From: Flavobacterium caseinilyticum
Lineage (GTDB): Bacteria; Bacteroidota; Bacteroidia; Flavobacteriales; Flavobacteriaceae
Length of the DNA stretch: 64,000 nt
Assembly (NCBI RefSeq): GCF_004349085.1
Contig: NZ_SMFM01000007.1
Location: forward strand, 124,001-188,000
Direction: 5' to 3'
A program made the translations under genes and the position numbers. Shown here piece after piece: positions 1 to 8,602 of the stretch. Each line of letters begins with the position of its first letter. The stretch's first letter is position 1. A model generated the notes under the pieces. That model saw only the letters and a list, made by a program, of their open reading frames with translations. It was not told the DNA's origin and did no database searches.

Positions 1-232
1 ATATATACATATTATTTGAAACTTCACCTGATTCTTTATTTTTCGCACTTCCTGCTAGGTTCTTAATAATAACTATTTTGACGATATTATCAGTTAACGT
101 GTATGTTTTGAAAGCGGTTATATTTCCAATTAAATTATTTATTTCAAAATTGTTTACTCTTTTTGCTTCAAATTTTTGAGATGTACAACTTAAAGTTGCC
201 ATAATAAATAATACTAAAATTAGTTTTTTCAT
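1..232 (-). CDS. Putative lipoprotein, N-terminal part (gene runs off the left edge)
   Basis: The reading frame starts with ATG at 232 and stays open to the window edge, giving 77 residues. It begins MKKLILVLFIMATLSC, a short basic and hydrophobic leader ending in a lipobox-like LSC. The product is therefore probably exported and lipid-anchored at Cys16. The visible mature part is polar (TSQKFEAKR and onward) and matches no family I recognise. The C-terminus is missing, so function cannot be assigned. It is divergent from porX, with about 390 bases between them. Confidence 0.6.
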   Translation of the reverse strand, partial: MKKLILVLFIMATLSCTSQKFEAKRVNNFEINNLIGNITAFKTYTLTDNIVKIVIIKNLAGSAKNKESGEVSNNMYI

Positions 233-625
233 GACTATTTTTTTGTGACTAATAAATTTGGAAAAATAAAAGAATACCAAATATATAATAAATTCATTAC
301 AAATAGTAGAATCCGATTAAGTTATCAGACAACTTTTCATCTCAAACTAAGTTATAAACCCTAATTATTCTCGTAACTGCGTGAGGGATAGAAGCGGCAT
401 CCCGCGCTTTTTAGCGTGGATACAGCGTAAAGCCCGACCCGGACGGAGTTTACGGAGGATGGGTCACACCCAAAAACAAAACTAAACCAAAACTAAGACG
501 GATTTCAGTTTTATAAAATGTAGCGCAAATGTGTAAAAATTATCATAATATTAGCAGCTAACCGTTATAAAAAGGAGTAAATTGGCAGTTGATTTAGTAC
601 TTTTGAATACTAGTTTATACAACCT
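233..625. other. Intergenic region between the lipoprotein gene and porX
   Basis: This 393-base divergent spacer has no convincing gene. It holds one structured repeat element (379-471, listed separately). Just before porX there is a TAnnTTTG-type -7 box, TACTTTTG at 598-605, which suggests a very short porX leader. No TTG-type -33 box lies at the normal spacing (the nearest TTG, 582-584, is only 13 bases away), so the promoter is only half supported. Confidence 0.5.
379..471 (+). ncRNA. Dispersed structured element, copy 1 (Flavo-1-like)
   Basis: The element reads GCGTGAGGGATAGAAGCGG, CATCC, a short hairpin with GCGC and GCGT arms, then GGATACAGCG, TAAAGCCCGACCC, and a distal GGGTCACACCC that can pair with CGACCC-side bases. 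The same skeleton recurs at 4896-5002, 41678-41779 and 43876-43964. From memory it resembles the Flavo-1 RNA motif of Bacteroidetes, but I could not run a covariance search. This copy is upstream of porX on the same strand, but the other copies are not consistently upstream of genes. A standalone RNA or mobile repeat fits better than a leader. Confidence 0.5.
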
Positions 626-2179
626 ATGGATAAAATAAAAATACTTTGGGTGGATGATGAAATCGACCTTCTGAAACCACATATATTATTTCTGGAAAAG
701 AAAAATTACGAGGTGACAACCTGCAATAACGGACGTGATGCAATTGATATTTTTGACGAAAATAATTTTGATATTGTTTTTTTGGATGAAAATATGCCCG
801 GAATGAGCGGCTTGGAAACGCTGTCCGAAATGAAGGAGAAAAAATCCTCAGTTCCGATGATTATGATTACCAAAAGCGAGGAAGAATATATCATGGAGGA
901 AGCTATCGGTTCAAAAATTGCCGATTATTTGATCAAACCAGTAAATCCGCATCAAATTTTGTTAAGCCTGAAGAAAAATCTGGATCATTCCCGATTGATT
1001 TCGCAAAAAACAACTTTGGATTATCAGAAGGAATTTCGAAAAATCACCCAGGAAATGGCGATGGTAAATTCTTATGAAGACTGGATTGAATTGTACAAAA
1101 AATTGATTTTTTGGGAACTTGAATTGGAAAATATCAACGATCAAAGTATGGTCGAAATTCTGGAATCCCAAAAAACAGAAGCCAATTCGCAGTTTGGAAA
1201 ATTTATAGAACGCAATTATGAAGATTGGTTTAAGCCAAAAGCGGATAAGCCTATTCAATCACATACTTTGTTTCGGGAATTAGTGGTTCCCGAAATTGTA
1301 AAAAAAGACAAGCCAATTTTATTTGTAGTGATCGATAATTTGCGTTACGATCAATGGAAAACCTTTGAAAGTGTTGTAGTAAATTATTACAAATTGGAAA
1401 AGGAAGTGCCCTATTACGCCATTTTACCAACCGCAACTCAGTATGCCCGAAATGCTATTTTTTCCGGTTTGACGCCGCTTGAAATGGAAAAGCAGTTTCC
1501 GCAGTATTGGAAAAACGATCCCGAGGAAGGAGGGAAAAACTTGTACGAAGCGGAGTTTTTATCGGCACAATTAAAGCGATTAGGATTAAATATCAAAGAA
1601 GATTATTTTAAGATAACCAATTTAGCAGGAGGAAAAAAGTTAGTAGATAATTTTAAGACTTTGAAAAATAATGATTTAGTGACCGTTGTTTACAATTTTG
1701 TAGACATGCTTTCGCATGCAAAAACGGAGATGGATGTTGTGAAAGAGCTTGCCTCTGATGATAAAGCGTATCGCTCGCTTACATTGAGTTGGTTTAAAAA
1801 CTCTCCTCTTTTGGAGATTATTCAACAGGCACAAAAATTAGGTTTCAAATTAATTTTGACGACGGATCACGGAACCATAAACGTAAAAAATCCTTCGAAA
1901 GTTGTTGGTGATAAAAACACTAGCTTGAATTTACGTTACAAAACCGGACGCAGTTTGACCTACGAACAAAAAGATGTTTATGCTGTGAAAGAACCAAAAA
2001 ATATAGGTTTACCAACAATAAATATGAGCAGTTCTTATATTTTTGCAAAAAATGATTTGTTTTTGGCTTATGTAAACAATTTCAATCATTATGTGAGTTA
2101 TTATAAAAACACGTATCAGCACGGAGGAATTTCGTTGGAAGAAATGATTATTCCGTTTTTAATTTTTAACCCCAAATAG
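626..2179 (+). CDS. porX: Response regulator PorX with PglZ-type effector domain
   Basis: This is the regulator of type IX secretion and gliding genes. The 517-residue protein has an N-terminal CheY-like receiver (about 4-120) with the acidic pair D10/D11, phospho-acceptor D54 in FLDENMPG, and the conserved Lys in DYLIKP. A helical linker follows. The C-terminal alkaline-phosphatase-fold PglZ domain starts near VVIDNLRYDQW (about 232) and includes TTDHGT near 415 and HGGISLEEM near the end. In characterised relatives, the sensor PorY phosphorylates PorX, which acts with the sigma factor SigP; the PglZ domain has nucleotide phosphodiesterase activity. tsaE follows after 66 bases. A second T9SS gene, porQ, lies at 46-47 kb. 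Length and domain order are normal for the family. Confidence 0.95.
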   Translation: MDKIKILWVDDEIDLLKPHILFLEKKNYEVTTCNNGRDAIDIFDENNFDIVFLDENMPGMSGLETLSEMKEKKSSVPMIMITKSEEEYIMEEAIGSKIADYLIKPVNPHQILLSLKKNLDHSRLISQKTTLDYQKEFRKITQEMAMVNSYEDWIELYKKLIFWELELENINDQSMVEILESQKTEANSQFGKFIERNYEDWFKPKADKPIQSHTLFRELVVPEIVKKDKPILFVVIDNLRYDQWKTFESVVVNYYKLEKEVPYYAILPTATQYARNAIFSGLTPLEMEKQFPQYWKNDPEEGGKNLYEAEFLSAQLKRLGLNIKEDYFKITNLAGGKKLVDNFKTLKNNDLVTVVYNFVDMLSHAKTEMDVVKELASDDKAYRSLTLSWFKNSPLLEIIQQAQKLGFKLILTTDHGTINVKNPSKVVGDKNTSLNLRYKTGRSLTYEQKDVYAVKEPKNIGLPTINMSSSYIFAKNDLFLAYVNNFNHYVSYYKNTYQHGGISLEEMIIPFLIFNPK

Positions 2180-2245
2180 GAAATTTTCAGTCTCAGTTTT
2201 CGGTTTTCGGACGAGAACTTTTAAATTTAAAACAAATAAAAAAGA

Positions 2246-2653
2246 ATGAATAGCATTTTTTCTATCGACCAGCTCGAAGAAGTAGCCAAACAAATTCTAG
2301 CCCAAAATCCCAAAAAAGTGATTCTTTTTCACGGAGAAATGGGCGTTGGTAAAACAACTTTAATAAAGCAATTGTGCAAATCGCTTGGCGTAACCGGTGC
2401 AACAAGCAGTCCAACCTTTTCTTTAGTTAATGAATACGAAGCCGATGACAATCAATTAGTTTATCACTTTGATTTTTACAGATTAAATGATGAAGTGGAA
2501 GCCCTGGACATGGGTATTGATGATTATTTGTATTCCGGCAATTGGTGTTTTATTGAATGGGCGGAGAAGATTCCAAATTTGATTCCACAAACCCATTCTG
2601 TTATCACTATTACGCTGCTTGATGATGGAAAACGTTCTTTACAATTAAGTTAA
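2246..2653 (+). CDS. tsaE: tRNA threonylcarbamoyladenosine biosynthesis ATPase TsaE
   Basis: TsaE is the P-loop ATPase that cycles the TsaB/TsaD complex in making t6A at position 37 of ANN-decoding tRNAs. It acts in the cytoplasm. The 135-residue protein shows Walker A GEMGVGKTT (30-38), the switch-like TSSPTFSLVNEY (53-64), HFDFYRL (74-80) and the terminal CFIEWAEKI (101-109). All of these are diagnostic, and the length is normal. It lies between porX and a GNAT gene, with only 7 bases before the latter, so it is probably co-transcribed. A YciO/Sua5-type protein of the same pathway family is encoded at 14.4-15.0 kb. Confidence 0.95.
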   Translation: MNSIFSIDQLEEVAKQILAQNPKKVILFHGEMGVGKTTLIKQLCKSLGVTGATSSPTFSLVNEYEADDNQLVYHFDFYRLNDEVEALDMGIDDYLYSGNWCFIEWAEKIPNLIPQTHSVITITLLDDGKRSLQLS

Positions 2654-2660
2654 ACGAATC

Positions 2661-3164
2661 ATGAATTTAGAAAAGATTGTAGAAATTGTCCCATTTTCGG
2701 CTGATTTATCAGCCCCGATAAAAACCTTGAATCTGGAATGGCTTAAACAATATTTCAGAGTAGAGCCTAAAGACGAAATTGTTTTATCAAATCCAAAAGA
2801 GGAAATTATTGACAAAGGCGGAATGATTTTTTATGCAAAATATGACAGTAAGATTGTTGGCACCGTTTCGTTAATAAAAATAGACAGTACAACATTTGAA
2901 TTGAGTAAGATGGCCGTAACTGATGGTGTGCAAGGAATGGGAATTGGCCAAAAACTGTTGCTTCACTGCTTTGCAGTTGCCGAGGCAAAAGGAATTGAAA
3001 AACTTATTTTATATTCGAATACAAGGCTGCTTTCTGCCATTCATTTATATAAAAAGTTTGGTTTTTTAGAAATACCTTTGGAGGATGGTGTTTATGAAAG
3101 AGCCGATATAAAAATGGAAAAAGTCATCAGCGCTTCTCAAATAAGATCTTCGATTGTGCATTAG
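2661..3164 (+). CDS. GNAT family N-acetyltransferase
   Basis: This 167-residue protein is predicted to transfer an acetyl group from acetyl-CoA to an unknown amine. The acetyl-CoA binding motif A is visible as VQGMGIGQKLL (90-100), followed by the typical AIHLYKKFGF (126-135). The start lies 7 bases after the tsaE stop, so the two are probably co-translated. From memory, ald often follows porX-tsaE in flavobacteria. If so, this gene could be an insertion in that block. The substrate cannot be inferred. Confidence 0.88.
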   Translation: MNLEKIVEIVPFSADLSAPIKTLNLEWLKQYFRVEPKDEIVLSNPKEEIIDKGGMIFYAKYDSKIVGTVSLIKIDSTTFELSKMAVTDGVQGMGIGQKLLLHCFAVAEAKGIEKLILYSNTRLLSAIHLYKKFGFLEIPLEDGVYERADIKMEKVISASQIRSSIVH

Positions 3165-3228
3165 GCTTTTAAACACGCTTTTTTTAAAACTTTTTACGTA
3201 AATTGTCCGCTTAAACTTTACAGCACTA

Positions 3229-4428
3229 ATGTCAATAACAATAACCCCATTTACTAAACAGCAGTTGTTACCTCAAGAAGAAAAGCTTGAAATAACAAGA
3301 CAAAAAAGTGAACTTTTTATTGGTATCCCAAAAGAAACCAGTTTTCAAGAACGTCGAATTTGTCTGACTCCTGATGCCGTAAATTCATTAACCTTTCATG
3401 GTCATCGTGTAATGATTGAATCAGGAGCGGGTTTGAGTTCCAGTTATACTGATAAAGAATATTCTGATGCCGGTGCCGAAGTTACCAAGGACACCAAAAA
3501 GGTATTAAGTTGTCCAATGATCCTGAAGGTTGAGCCAGCAACATTAGCAGAAATTGCAATGATGAATCCGCAAACGATTTTGCTGTCCGCAATTCAGTTG
3601 AAAACCAGAAAAAAAGCATATTTCGAGGCTTTGACCAAAAAGAAGATTATCGCACTGGCTTTTGAATACATTAAGGATGAAGATGGTACATACCCTGCTG
3701 TTAAATCCTTGAGCGAAATTGCCGGAACCGCATCGATTTTGATTGCTGCTGAATTAATGATTACCAATGAATCTGGAAAAGGATTACTGTTTGGGAATAT
3801 TACAGGCGTTCCGCCAACCGATGTAGTCATTTTGGGCGCAGGAACCGTCGGCGAATTTGCTGCTAAAACTGCTATAGGTTTAGGTGCCAGTGTCAAAGTT
3901 TTCGATAACTCCATTACCAAACTCCGCCGTTTACAGAATAATTTGAACCAACGAATTTTCACTTCCACAATACAGCCAAAATCTTTGCTAAAAGCCCTAA
4001 GGCGATGTGATGTGGCCATTGGGGCAATGCGAGGAAAAGATCGTTGTCCTGTAATTGTTACCGAGACAATGGTGGAACACATGAAGCACGGAGCCGTAAT
4101 CGTTGATGTCAGTATTGATACCGGTGGTTGTTTTGAAACTTCTGAAGTAACTTCACATGAAAAACCTACCTTCGTCAAAAACAATGTGGTGCATTATTGT
4201 GTACCCAACATTCCTTCCAGATATTCTAAAACGGCTTCGCTTTCCATAAGTAACATTATATCGCCTTACCTGATGAAAATTGCCGAAGATGGCGGTATCG
4301 AAAGCGCTATCCGTTGTGATAAAGGACTGAAAAATGGCGTTTACATGTACCACGGAATCCTTACAAATAGTTCTATCGGCGAATGGTTTGATCTACCTTA
4401 TAACGACATCAATTTAATTGTTTTTTAA
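3229..4428 (+). CDS. ald: Alanine dehydrogenase (AlaDH/PNT family)
   Basis: Predicted NAD-dependent oxidative deamination of L-alanine to pyruvate and ammonium, or the reverse. The 399-residue protein carries the AlaDH/PNT N-terminal domain (GIPKETSFQERRICLTP near 31-47). The Rossmann domain has the dinucleotide signature VVILGAGTVGEFAAK near 198-212. GAVIVDVSIDTGGCFET (about 287-303) and the terminal GIL..SIGEWF also fit the family. The N-terminus is about 30 residues longer than in classical Ald, a form I associate with Bacteroidetes. The TTG of the next gene's promoter lies inside the 3' end of this gene. Confidence 0.88.
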   Translation: MSITITPFTKQQLLPQEEKLEITRQKSELFIGIPKETSFQERRICLTPDAVNSLTFHGHRVMIESGAGLSSSYTDKEYSDAGAEVTKDTKKVLSCPMILKVEPATLAEIAMMNPQTILLSAIQLKTRKKAYFEALTKKKIIALAFEYIKDEDGTYPAVKSLSEIAGTASILIAAELMITNESGKGLLFGNITGVPPTDVVILGAGTVGEFAAKTAIGLGASVKVFDNSITKLRRLQNNLNQRIFTSTIQPKSLLKALRRCDVAIGAMRGKDRCPVIVTETMVEHMKHGAVIVDVSIDTGGCFETSEVTSHEKPTFVKNNVVHYCVPNIPSRYSKTASLSISNIISPYLMKIAEDGGIESAIRCDKGLKNGVYMYHGILTNSSIGEWFDLPYNDINLIVF

Positions 4429-4449
4429 GAAAACTTTCTTCTACCTTTG
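4418..4449 (+). promoter_or_regulatory. Bacteroidetes-type promoter for the DUF4258 gene
   Basis: A TTG at 4418-4420, inside the last codons of ald, is followed after 21 bases by TACCTTTG at 4442-4449. This is a full match to the TAnnTTTG -7 box. Transcription would begin about 10 bases before the ATG at 4465. Confidence 0.6.
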
Positions 4450-4464
4450 CAAAAAATTTAATTC

Positions 4465-4839
4465 ATGAAGTTTATACATCGTTTTGCCTATTATTTGGTA
4501 GGTTTAGTAATAGGACTGTTTTTTGTAGCGTTAGTTTTTAGTGGTAAAGACACCCGCTGTAACTATTTTCCAAATGCAAGAGTTTTAAATGATTTAAGAA
4601 ACAAACCATTTTATTATTCCGATAAAGCTTCTGTGATTTTAGCTGAAAAATGGATTGACACCGCCGATATTAAAAATACATTACAATATGGTGATGTAGA
4701 TTTTGACCAAAGTAATATCGAACTAAAAAAAGGAAAACTGTACATCATTGAAGGTAAAACGATCAAAAACCAAGAGGTTACTCTAAAAGTAATTAATTAT
4801 TCGGACAAAGCTGTCCTTGAAGATATTATAAAAAGGTAA
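4465..4839 (+). CDS. DUF4258 domain-containing membrane-anchored protein
   Basis: The 124-residue protein has one N-terminal transmembrane segment (about 8-28, YYLVGLVIGLFFVALVFSG) and a soluble remainder predicted outside the membrane. The soluble part contains ASVILAEKWIDTADIKNTLQYGDVDF and an IEGKTIKNQEVTL beta stretch. This matches the pattern of DUF4258, a small barrel-like domain of unknown function common in flavobacteria. It has its own promoter rather than relying on ald. No enzyme motif is visible. Confidence 0.75.
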   Translation: MKFIHRFAYYLVGLVIGLFFVALVFSGKDTRCNYFPNARVLNDLRNKPFYYSDKASVILAEKWIDTADIKNTLQYGDVDFDQSNIELKKGKLYIIEGKTIKNQEVTLKVINYSDKAVLEDIIKR

Positions 4840-4895
4840 TATTTTTTAATAGTGCTATTTCTTTTCGAATAGTTATAAAATCAGTATTTTTATTT

Positions 4896-5002
4896 GGGCG
4901 TGACCCTTCGTAAAAACTTCGGGTCGTGCTGTACGTTCCCTCTTTTTTTTTAAAAGGCTGAAACGCCTCTCAAAAAAAGAGCTCCACTGCCATCACTCAC
5001 GC
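4896..5002 (-). ncRNA. Dispersed structured element, copy 2 (Flavo-1-like)
   Basis: Read on the minus strand: GCGTGAGTGATGGCAGTGG, AGCTC, an A/T-rich variable hairpin containing GAGAGGCGTTTCAGCC, GAGGGAACG, TACAGCACGACCC, and a closing GGGTCACGCCC. The two ends (CGACCC and GGGTCACG) can pair. It shares skeleton and end sequences with copy 1. It sits between the convergent 3' ends of the DUF4258 gene and ung, so it is not a leader of either gene. Confidence 0.5.
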
Positions 5003-5045
5003 AGAAAATCTGCAAATAAAGTATTTACATTTTTATACAAAATAT

Positions 5046-5726
5046 TTAATCTTTTGAAATCCAATTGATTAATTGTAATCCATTTTGTTTTAAATACGCA
5101 TTCGTTTTGCTGAAATGTTTATTGCCAAACCATTTTCCTTGATTGGCACTCATAGGCGAAGGATGCCCGGATTCTAAAACCAGATGTTTTGTTCGATCTA
5201 TTTTGAGTCCTTTTTTATGGGCGAAATTCCCCCAAAGCAAGAAAACAACATGCTCTTTTTCTTCGGAAATTTTTTGGATTACAGTATCAGTGAGAATACT
5301 CCATTTCAAGTGTTTATGACTATTTGGACTGTCTTCTCTTACGGTCAACGAGGCATTCAACAATAAAACACCTTGCTTTGCCCAAGCTTCTAAATTCCCG
5401 GAAGGAGGCATAAAAATAGTCCCTAAATCATCACCCATTTCACGAAAAATATTGCGTAACGATGGCGGAATTCGCACTCCATCATTCACTGAGAAACACA
5501 AACCATTGGCTTCGCCTTTCCCATGATACGGATCCTGACCAATAACAACCACTTTTACGTCTTTGAAATTGCAATAATTAAATGCAGCAAAAACCAATTC
5601 TTTCGGAGGATAACAACTGTGATTTTTATACTCCTCATCAACAGTTTCCATTAAATCTGGAAAATAAGGTTTCTTGATTTCGTCTGATATAATGGACTGC
5701 CAAGAGGGATTGAGATTCATTTGCAT
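5046..5726 (-). CDS. ung: Uracil-DNA glycosylase (family 1)
   Basis: Removes uracil from DNA as the first step of base-excision repair. The 226-residue protein contains the water-activating loop GQDPYHG (63-69, catalytic Asp65), the uracil-recognising region, LLNASLTVRE (121-130), LLWGNFAHKKG (162-172) and the minor-groove loop GHPSP (186-190). It is complete and of normal length. Met1 or Met3 could be the start. A promoter at 5744-5778 places transcription start about 11 bases before Met1. Confidence 0.97.
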   Translation of the reverse strand: MQMNLNPSWQSIISDEIKKPYFPDLMETVDEEYKNHSCYPPKELVFAAFNYCNFKDVKVVVIGQDPYHGKGEANGLCFSVNDGVRIPPSLRNIFREMGDDLGTIFMPPSGNLEAWAKQGVLLLNASLTVREDSPNSHKHLKWSILTDTVIQKISEEKEHVVFLLWGNFAHKKGLKIDRTKHLVLESGHPSPMSANQGKWFGNKHFSKTNAYLKQNGLQLINWISKD

Positions 5727-5743
5727 ACTTAAATATTAGAAAG

Positions 5744-5778
5744 CAAAGATACAAAGAGATTCTTTTTTAGAATTCAAA
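5744..5778 (-). promoter_or_regulatory. Bacteroidetes-type promoter for ung
   Basis: On the minus strand TTTG (5778-5775) is followed after 23 bases by TATCTTTG (5751-5744), a match to TAnnTTTG. The distance to the ung ATG is about 18 bases. Confidence 0.55.
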
Positions 5779-5871
5779 AAAGGATAATAAACATTCATTA
5801 AATCTTTGTGAAAATCAGTTAAATACTCTTAATTATTAGCTATTTTTGTCTTGAAATCCATTATACTATAA

Positions 5872-8037
5872 ATGATATCCATCACCGAAAAAACATTACA
5901 AGATTTACAATTTCCAACTGTTCTAGAAACCATTTCGACCATCTGCAATACTGATATTGGAAAACAAAAAGCCTTTGAAATAACCCCATTTAAAGATAAG
6001 GAAACACTGATGCAAGCATTAATGCAAACATCTGAATATGTTTCGTCTTTCCAAAATAACAATGCTATTCCCAATCATGGTTTTGATGCCATTACTCATG
6101 AGATAAAATTCCTGGCTATTGAGGACAGTTTCCTGGAAGTAGGTAGTTTTCGGAAGATTGCCACTATTTCTTCAACAGTAAATTTCCTTTTGACTTTTTT
6201 AAGAAAATTTGAGGATTATTATCCAAATTTAAATGCAAGGGCCAATCAAGTTGAATTGACCAAAGAAATCATTGCGATGGTCGATGAAGTAGTCGATAAA
6301 TATGGCGAAATTAAAGACAATGCATCACCAGATTTATTGAATATACGACGTAGCATGAATGCTGTTCGCGGAAAAGTTAATCAAAGTTTTGGAACCGCAT
6401 TGACGCAATACAATTCGCTGGGATATTTAGACGATATCAAAGAAAGTTTTGTTCAAAACAGACGCGTTTTAGCAGTTTTAGCGATGTACCGTCGCAAAGT
6501 AAAAGGATCTATTTTAGGCAGTTCCAAAACAGGAAGCATTGCCTACATTGAACCCGAAGCTACCTTACAATATTCGCGGGAATTAAGCAATTTAGAATAC
6601 GAAGAAAAAGAAGAAATCACCCGTATATTAAAACAATTATCCAATTATATTCGTCCTTTTTTACCGCTTTTAATCAAATACCAAGATTTTCTAAGTGATA
6701 TTGATGTCATTGCCGCAAAGGCAAAGTATGCCAATAAAATCAATGGAATTTTACCAACCATTACTGAAAACCGCCGACTTTATTTCAGAGATGCGTATCA
6801 TCCTATTTTGTTTTTAAACAACAAACTAAAAAACGAAATTACACATCCGCAAACTATTGAATTAAGTCAGGAAAGTAGAATCATTGTGATTTCAGGTCCT
6901 AACGCGGGAGGGAAAACCATTTCGTTAAAAACCGTTGGATTACTCCAATTAATGCTGCAATCCGGGATGCTGATTCCAGTACACGAACGCAGTGAAACCT
7001 TTCTTTTTGATAGGATTTTAACGGATATTGGGGACAATCAATCTATTGAAAATCATCTAAGTACATACAGTTACCGATTAAAGAACATGAACTACTTTTT
7101 AAAGAAGTGCAATAAAAAAACCATGTTCTTAATTGATGAATTTGGTACCGGTTCTGATCCAGAATTAGGAGGCGCCTTGGCTGAAATTTTCTTAGAAGAA
7201 TTCTACCACCGGGAAGCTTTCGGGATTATTACAACGCATTATTCAAACCTAAAAATTCTGGCTAACGAATTGCCATTTGCCACTAATGCCAATATGCTTT
7301 TTGATGAAAAAACATTAGAGCCTTTGTATAAATTAGTTTTAGGACAAGCGGGAAGCTCATTTACGTTTGAAGTCGCATTGAAAAACGGAATTCCTTTTAG
7401 CTTAATTAATCGGGCGAAAAAGAAAATTGAAGTTGGAAAAGTACGTTTCGATAAAACGATTGCTACTCTCCAAAAAGAGCGTTCTAAAATGGAAAAAACT
7501 TCACAAACACTAAAGGAAGAGGAAACCAAAGCACGCGAGGAAGGAAAGAAAATGGAAACCATTAATGTAAAAATCAAACAAAAACTGGAAAGCTATCAGG
7601 AATTATATGACAGTAACCAGAAAACGATTTACATTGGACAAAAAATTGAAGACATCTCAGAGAAATATTTCAACAATAAGAACAAGAAGGAACTGCTTGG
7701 AGAATTTTTGAAAATCATTGAAATCGAAAATTCAAAACGCAAAAAAGCGACAACCAAAGAGTCGAAAGCACTGATAGAAAAGAAAAAAGAAGTTATTCAG
7801 GAAGTGACTGTTCAGGTGGAGGAAATCAGAAAAGAAAAGAAAGAGAAGAAATTGAAAGTCGTGGTTGAAAAACCAAAACCAGTTCTAAAATTAGGAGATC
7901 GCGTGCGAATGTTTGATGGAAAAGCTGTGGGAACGATTGATTCTATTGAAAAAAATAAAGCTACGGTAAACTACGGAGTATTCACTTCGAAAGTAAGTTT
8001 GGAAGCGCTGGAGTTTGTGGAAGCGGGGAAGAAGTAA
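5872..8037 (+). CDS. mutS2: MutS2 family DNA-binding ATPase, without Smr domain
   Basis: A MutS-fold ATPase of 721 residues. MutS2 proteins act on recombination intermediates or on collided ribosomes rather than in mismatch repair. Visible parts: the core/clamp region (about 10-300), Walker A GPNAGGKT (about 342-349), Walker B with FLIDEFGTGSDPELGG (about 420-435), GIITTHY, a charged coiled coil (about 520-660, very rich in E and K), and a C-terminal KOW-like segment LGDRVRMFDGKAVGTI. The protein ends there. The roughly 80-residue C-terminal Smr nuclease domain of classical MutS2 is absent. A -7-like TATTTTTG occurs at 5841-5848. The next gene begins 70 bases downstream. Confidence 0.92.
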   Translation: MISITEKTLQDLQFPTVLETISTICNTDIGKQKAFEITPFKDKETLMQALMQTSEYVSSFQNNNAIPNHGFDAITHEIKFLAIEDSFLEVGSFRKIATISSTVNFLLTFLRKFEDYYPNLNARANQVELTKEIIAMVDEVVDKYGEIKDNASPDLLNIRRSMNAVRGKVNQSFGTALTQYNSLGYLDDIKESFVQNRRVLAVLAMYRRKVKGSILGSSKTGSIAYIEPEATLQYSRELSNLEYEEKEEITRILKQLSNYIRPFLPLLIKYQDFLSDIDVIAAKAKYANKINGILPTITENRRLYFRDAYHPILFLNNKLKNEITHPQTIELSQESRIIVISGPNAGGKTISLKTVGLLQLMLQSGMLIPVHERSETFLFDRILTDIGDNQSIENHLSTYSYRLKNMNYFLKKCNKKTMFLIDEFGTGSDPELGGALAEIFLEEFYHREAFGIITTHYSNLKILANELPFATNANMLFDEKTLEPLYKLVLGQAGSSFTFEVALKNGIPFSLINRAKKKIEVGKVRFDKTIATLQKERSKMEKTSQTLKEEETKAREEGKKMETINVKIKQKLESYQELYDSNQKTIYIGQKIEDISEKYFNNKNKKELLGEFLKIIEIENSKRKKATTKESKALIEKKKEVIQEVTVQVEEIRKEKKEKKLKVVVEKPKPVLKLGDRVRMFDGKAVGTIDSIEKNKATVNYGVFTSKVSLEALEFVEAGKK

Positions 8038-8107
8038 GGAGTGTTCAGACGAAAATAAATTTCAACTCCGTTAATAATTTTAAATGTTGAATTTTAAATT
8101 TTAAATT

Positions 8108-8524
8108 ATGCTCAATATTCCTAAAGATAAAAAAATAATCCTCTTTGATGGCGTTTGTAATCTGTGTGATTCAGCAATACAAATGATTATTAAACATGAC
8201 GCAAAAGATATTTTCCGATTCGTTGCTTTGCAATCTGATTTAGGTCAAAAAATTATCCAACACTTGGGAATTGATACACAAAAAACAGATAGTATTATTT
8301 TGTATCAGCCCGGTTTTGCTTATTATTACAAATCAGAAGCTGCTTTAGAAATTGCTAAAAATTTAGGAGGAATATTTCATTTTGCCTCAATATTTTCAAT
8401 ATTACCCACTTCTTTTAATAACCATATTTACGATTATATCGCTAAGAACCGCTACAAATGGTATGGAAAAAAAGAAGCTTGTCTGATTCCTACTAAAGAA
8501 ATTCAAGCTAAGTTTTTAGAATAA
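8108..8524 (+). CDS. DCC-family thiol-disulfide oxidoreductase (DUF393)
   Basis: The 138-residue protein begins with ILFDGVCNLCD (11-21), the D-x-x-C-x-x-C signature of the DUF393 family, with redox Cys17 and Cys20. RFVALQSDLGQ and the later YKSEAALEIAKNLGG are also family-typical. There is no signal peptide or obvious membrane span. The natural substrate of this family is generally not known. It lies between mutS2 and a 42-residue membrane protein gene. Confidence 0.88.
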   Translation: MLNIPKDKKIILFDGVCNLCDSAIQMIIKHDAKDIFRFVALQSDLGQKIIQHLGIDTQKTDSIILYQPGFAYYYKSEAALEIAKNLGGIFHFASIFSILPTSFNNHIYDYIAKNRYKWYGKKEACLIPTKEIQAKFLE

Positions 8525-8602
8525 AATAATAATCATGATAATTATCATACCTTTTATTTTGCAAGAAGTATAAATTTGGACAATCTTAAAACTTAATTAA
8601 TT

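Noticed and set aside
582-605. Full promoter for porX
   Set aside because: The TACTTTTG -7 box is good but the only TTG lies 13 bases upstream, too close for the usual 17-23 base spacing.
3594-4184. Leftward frame of 196 codons
   Set aside because: It is fully antisense to the well-supported alanine dehydrogenase gene and has no motif of its own.
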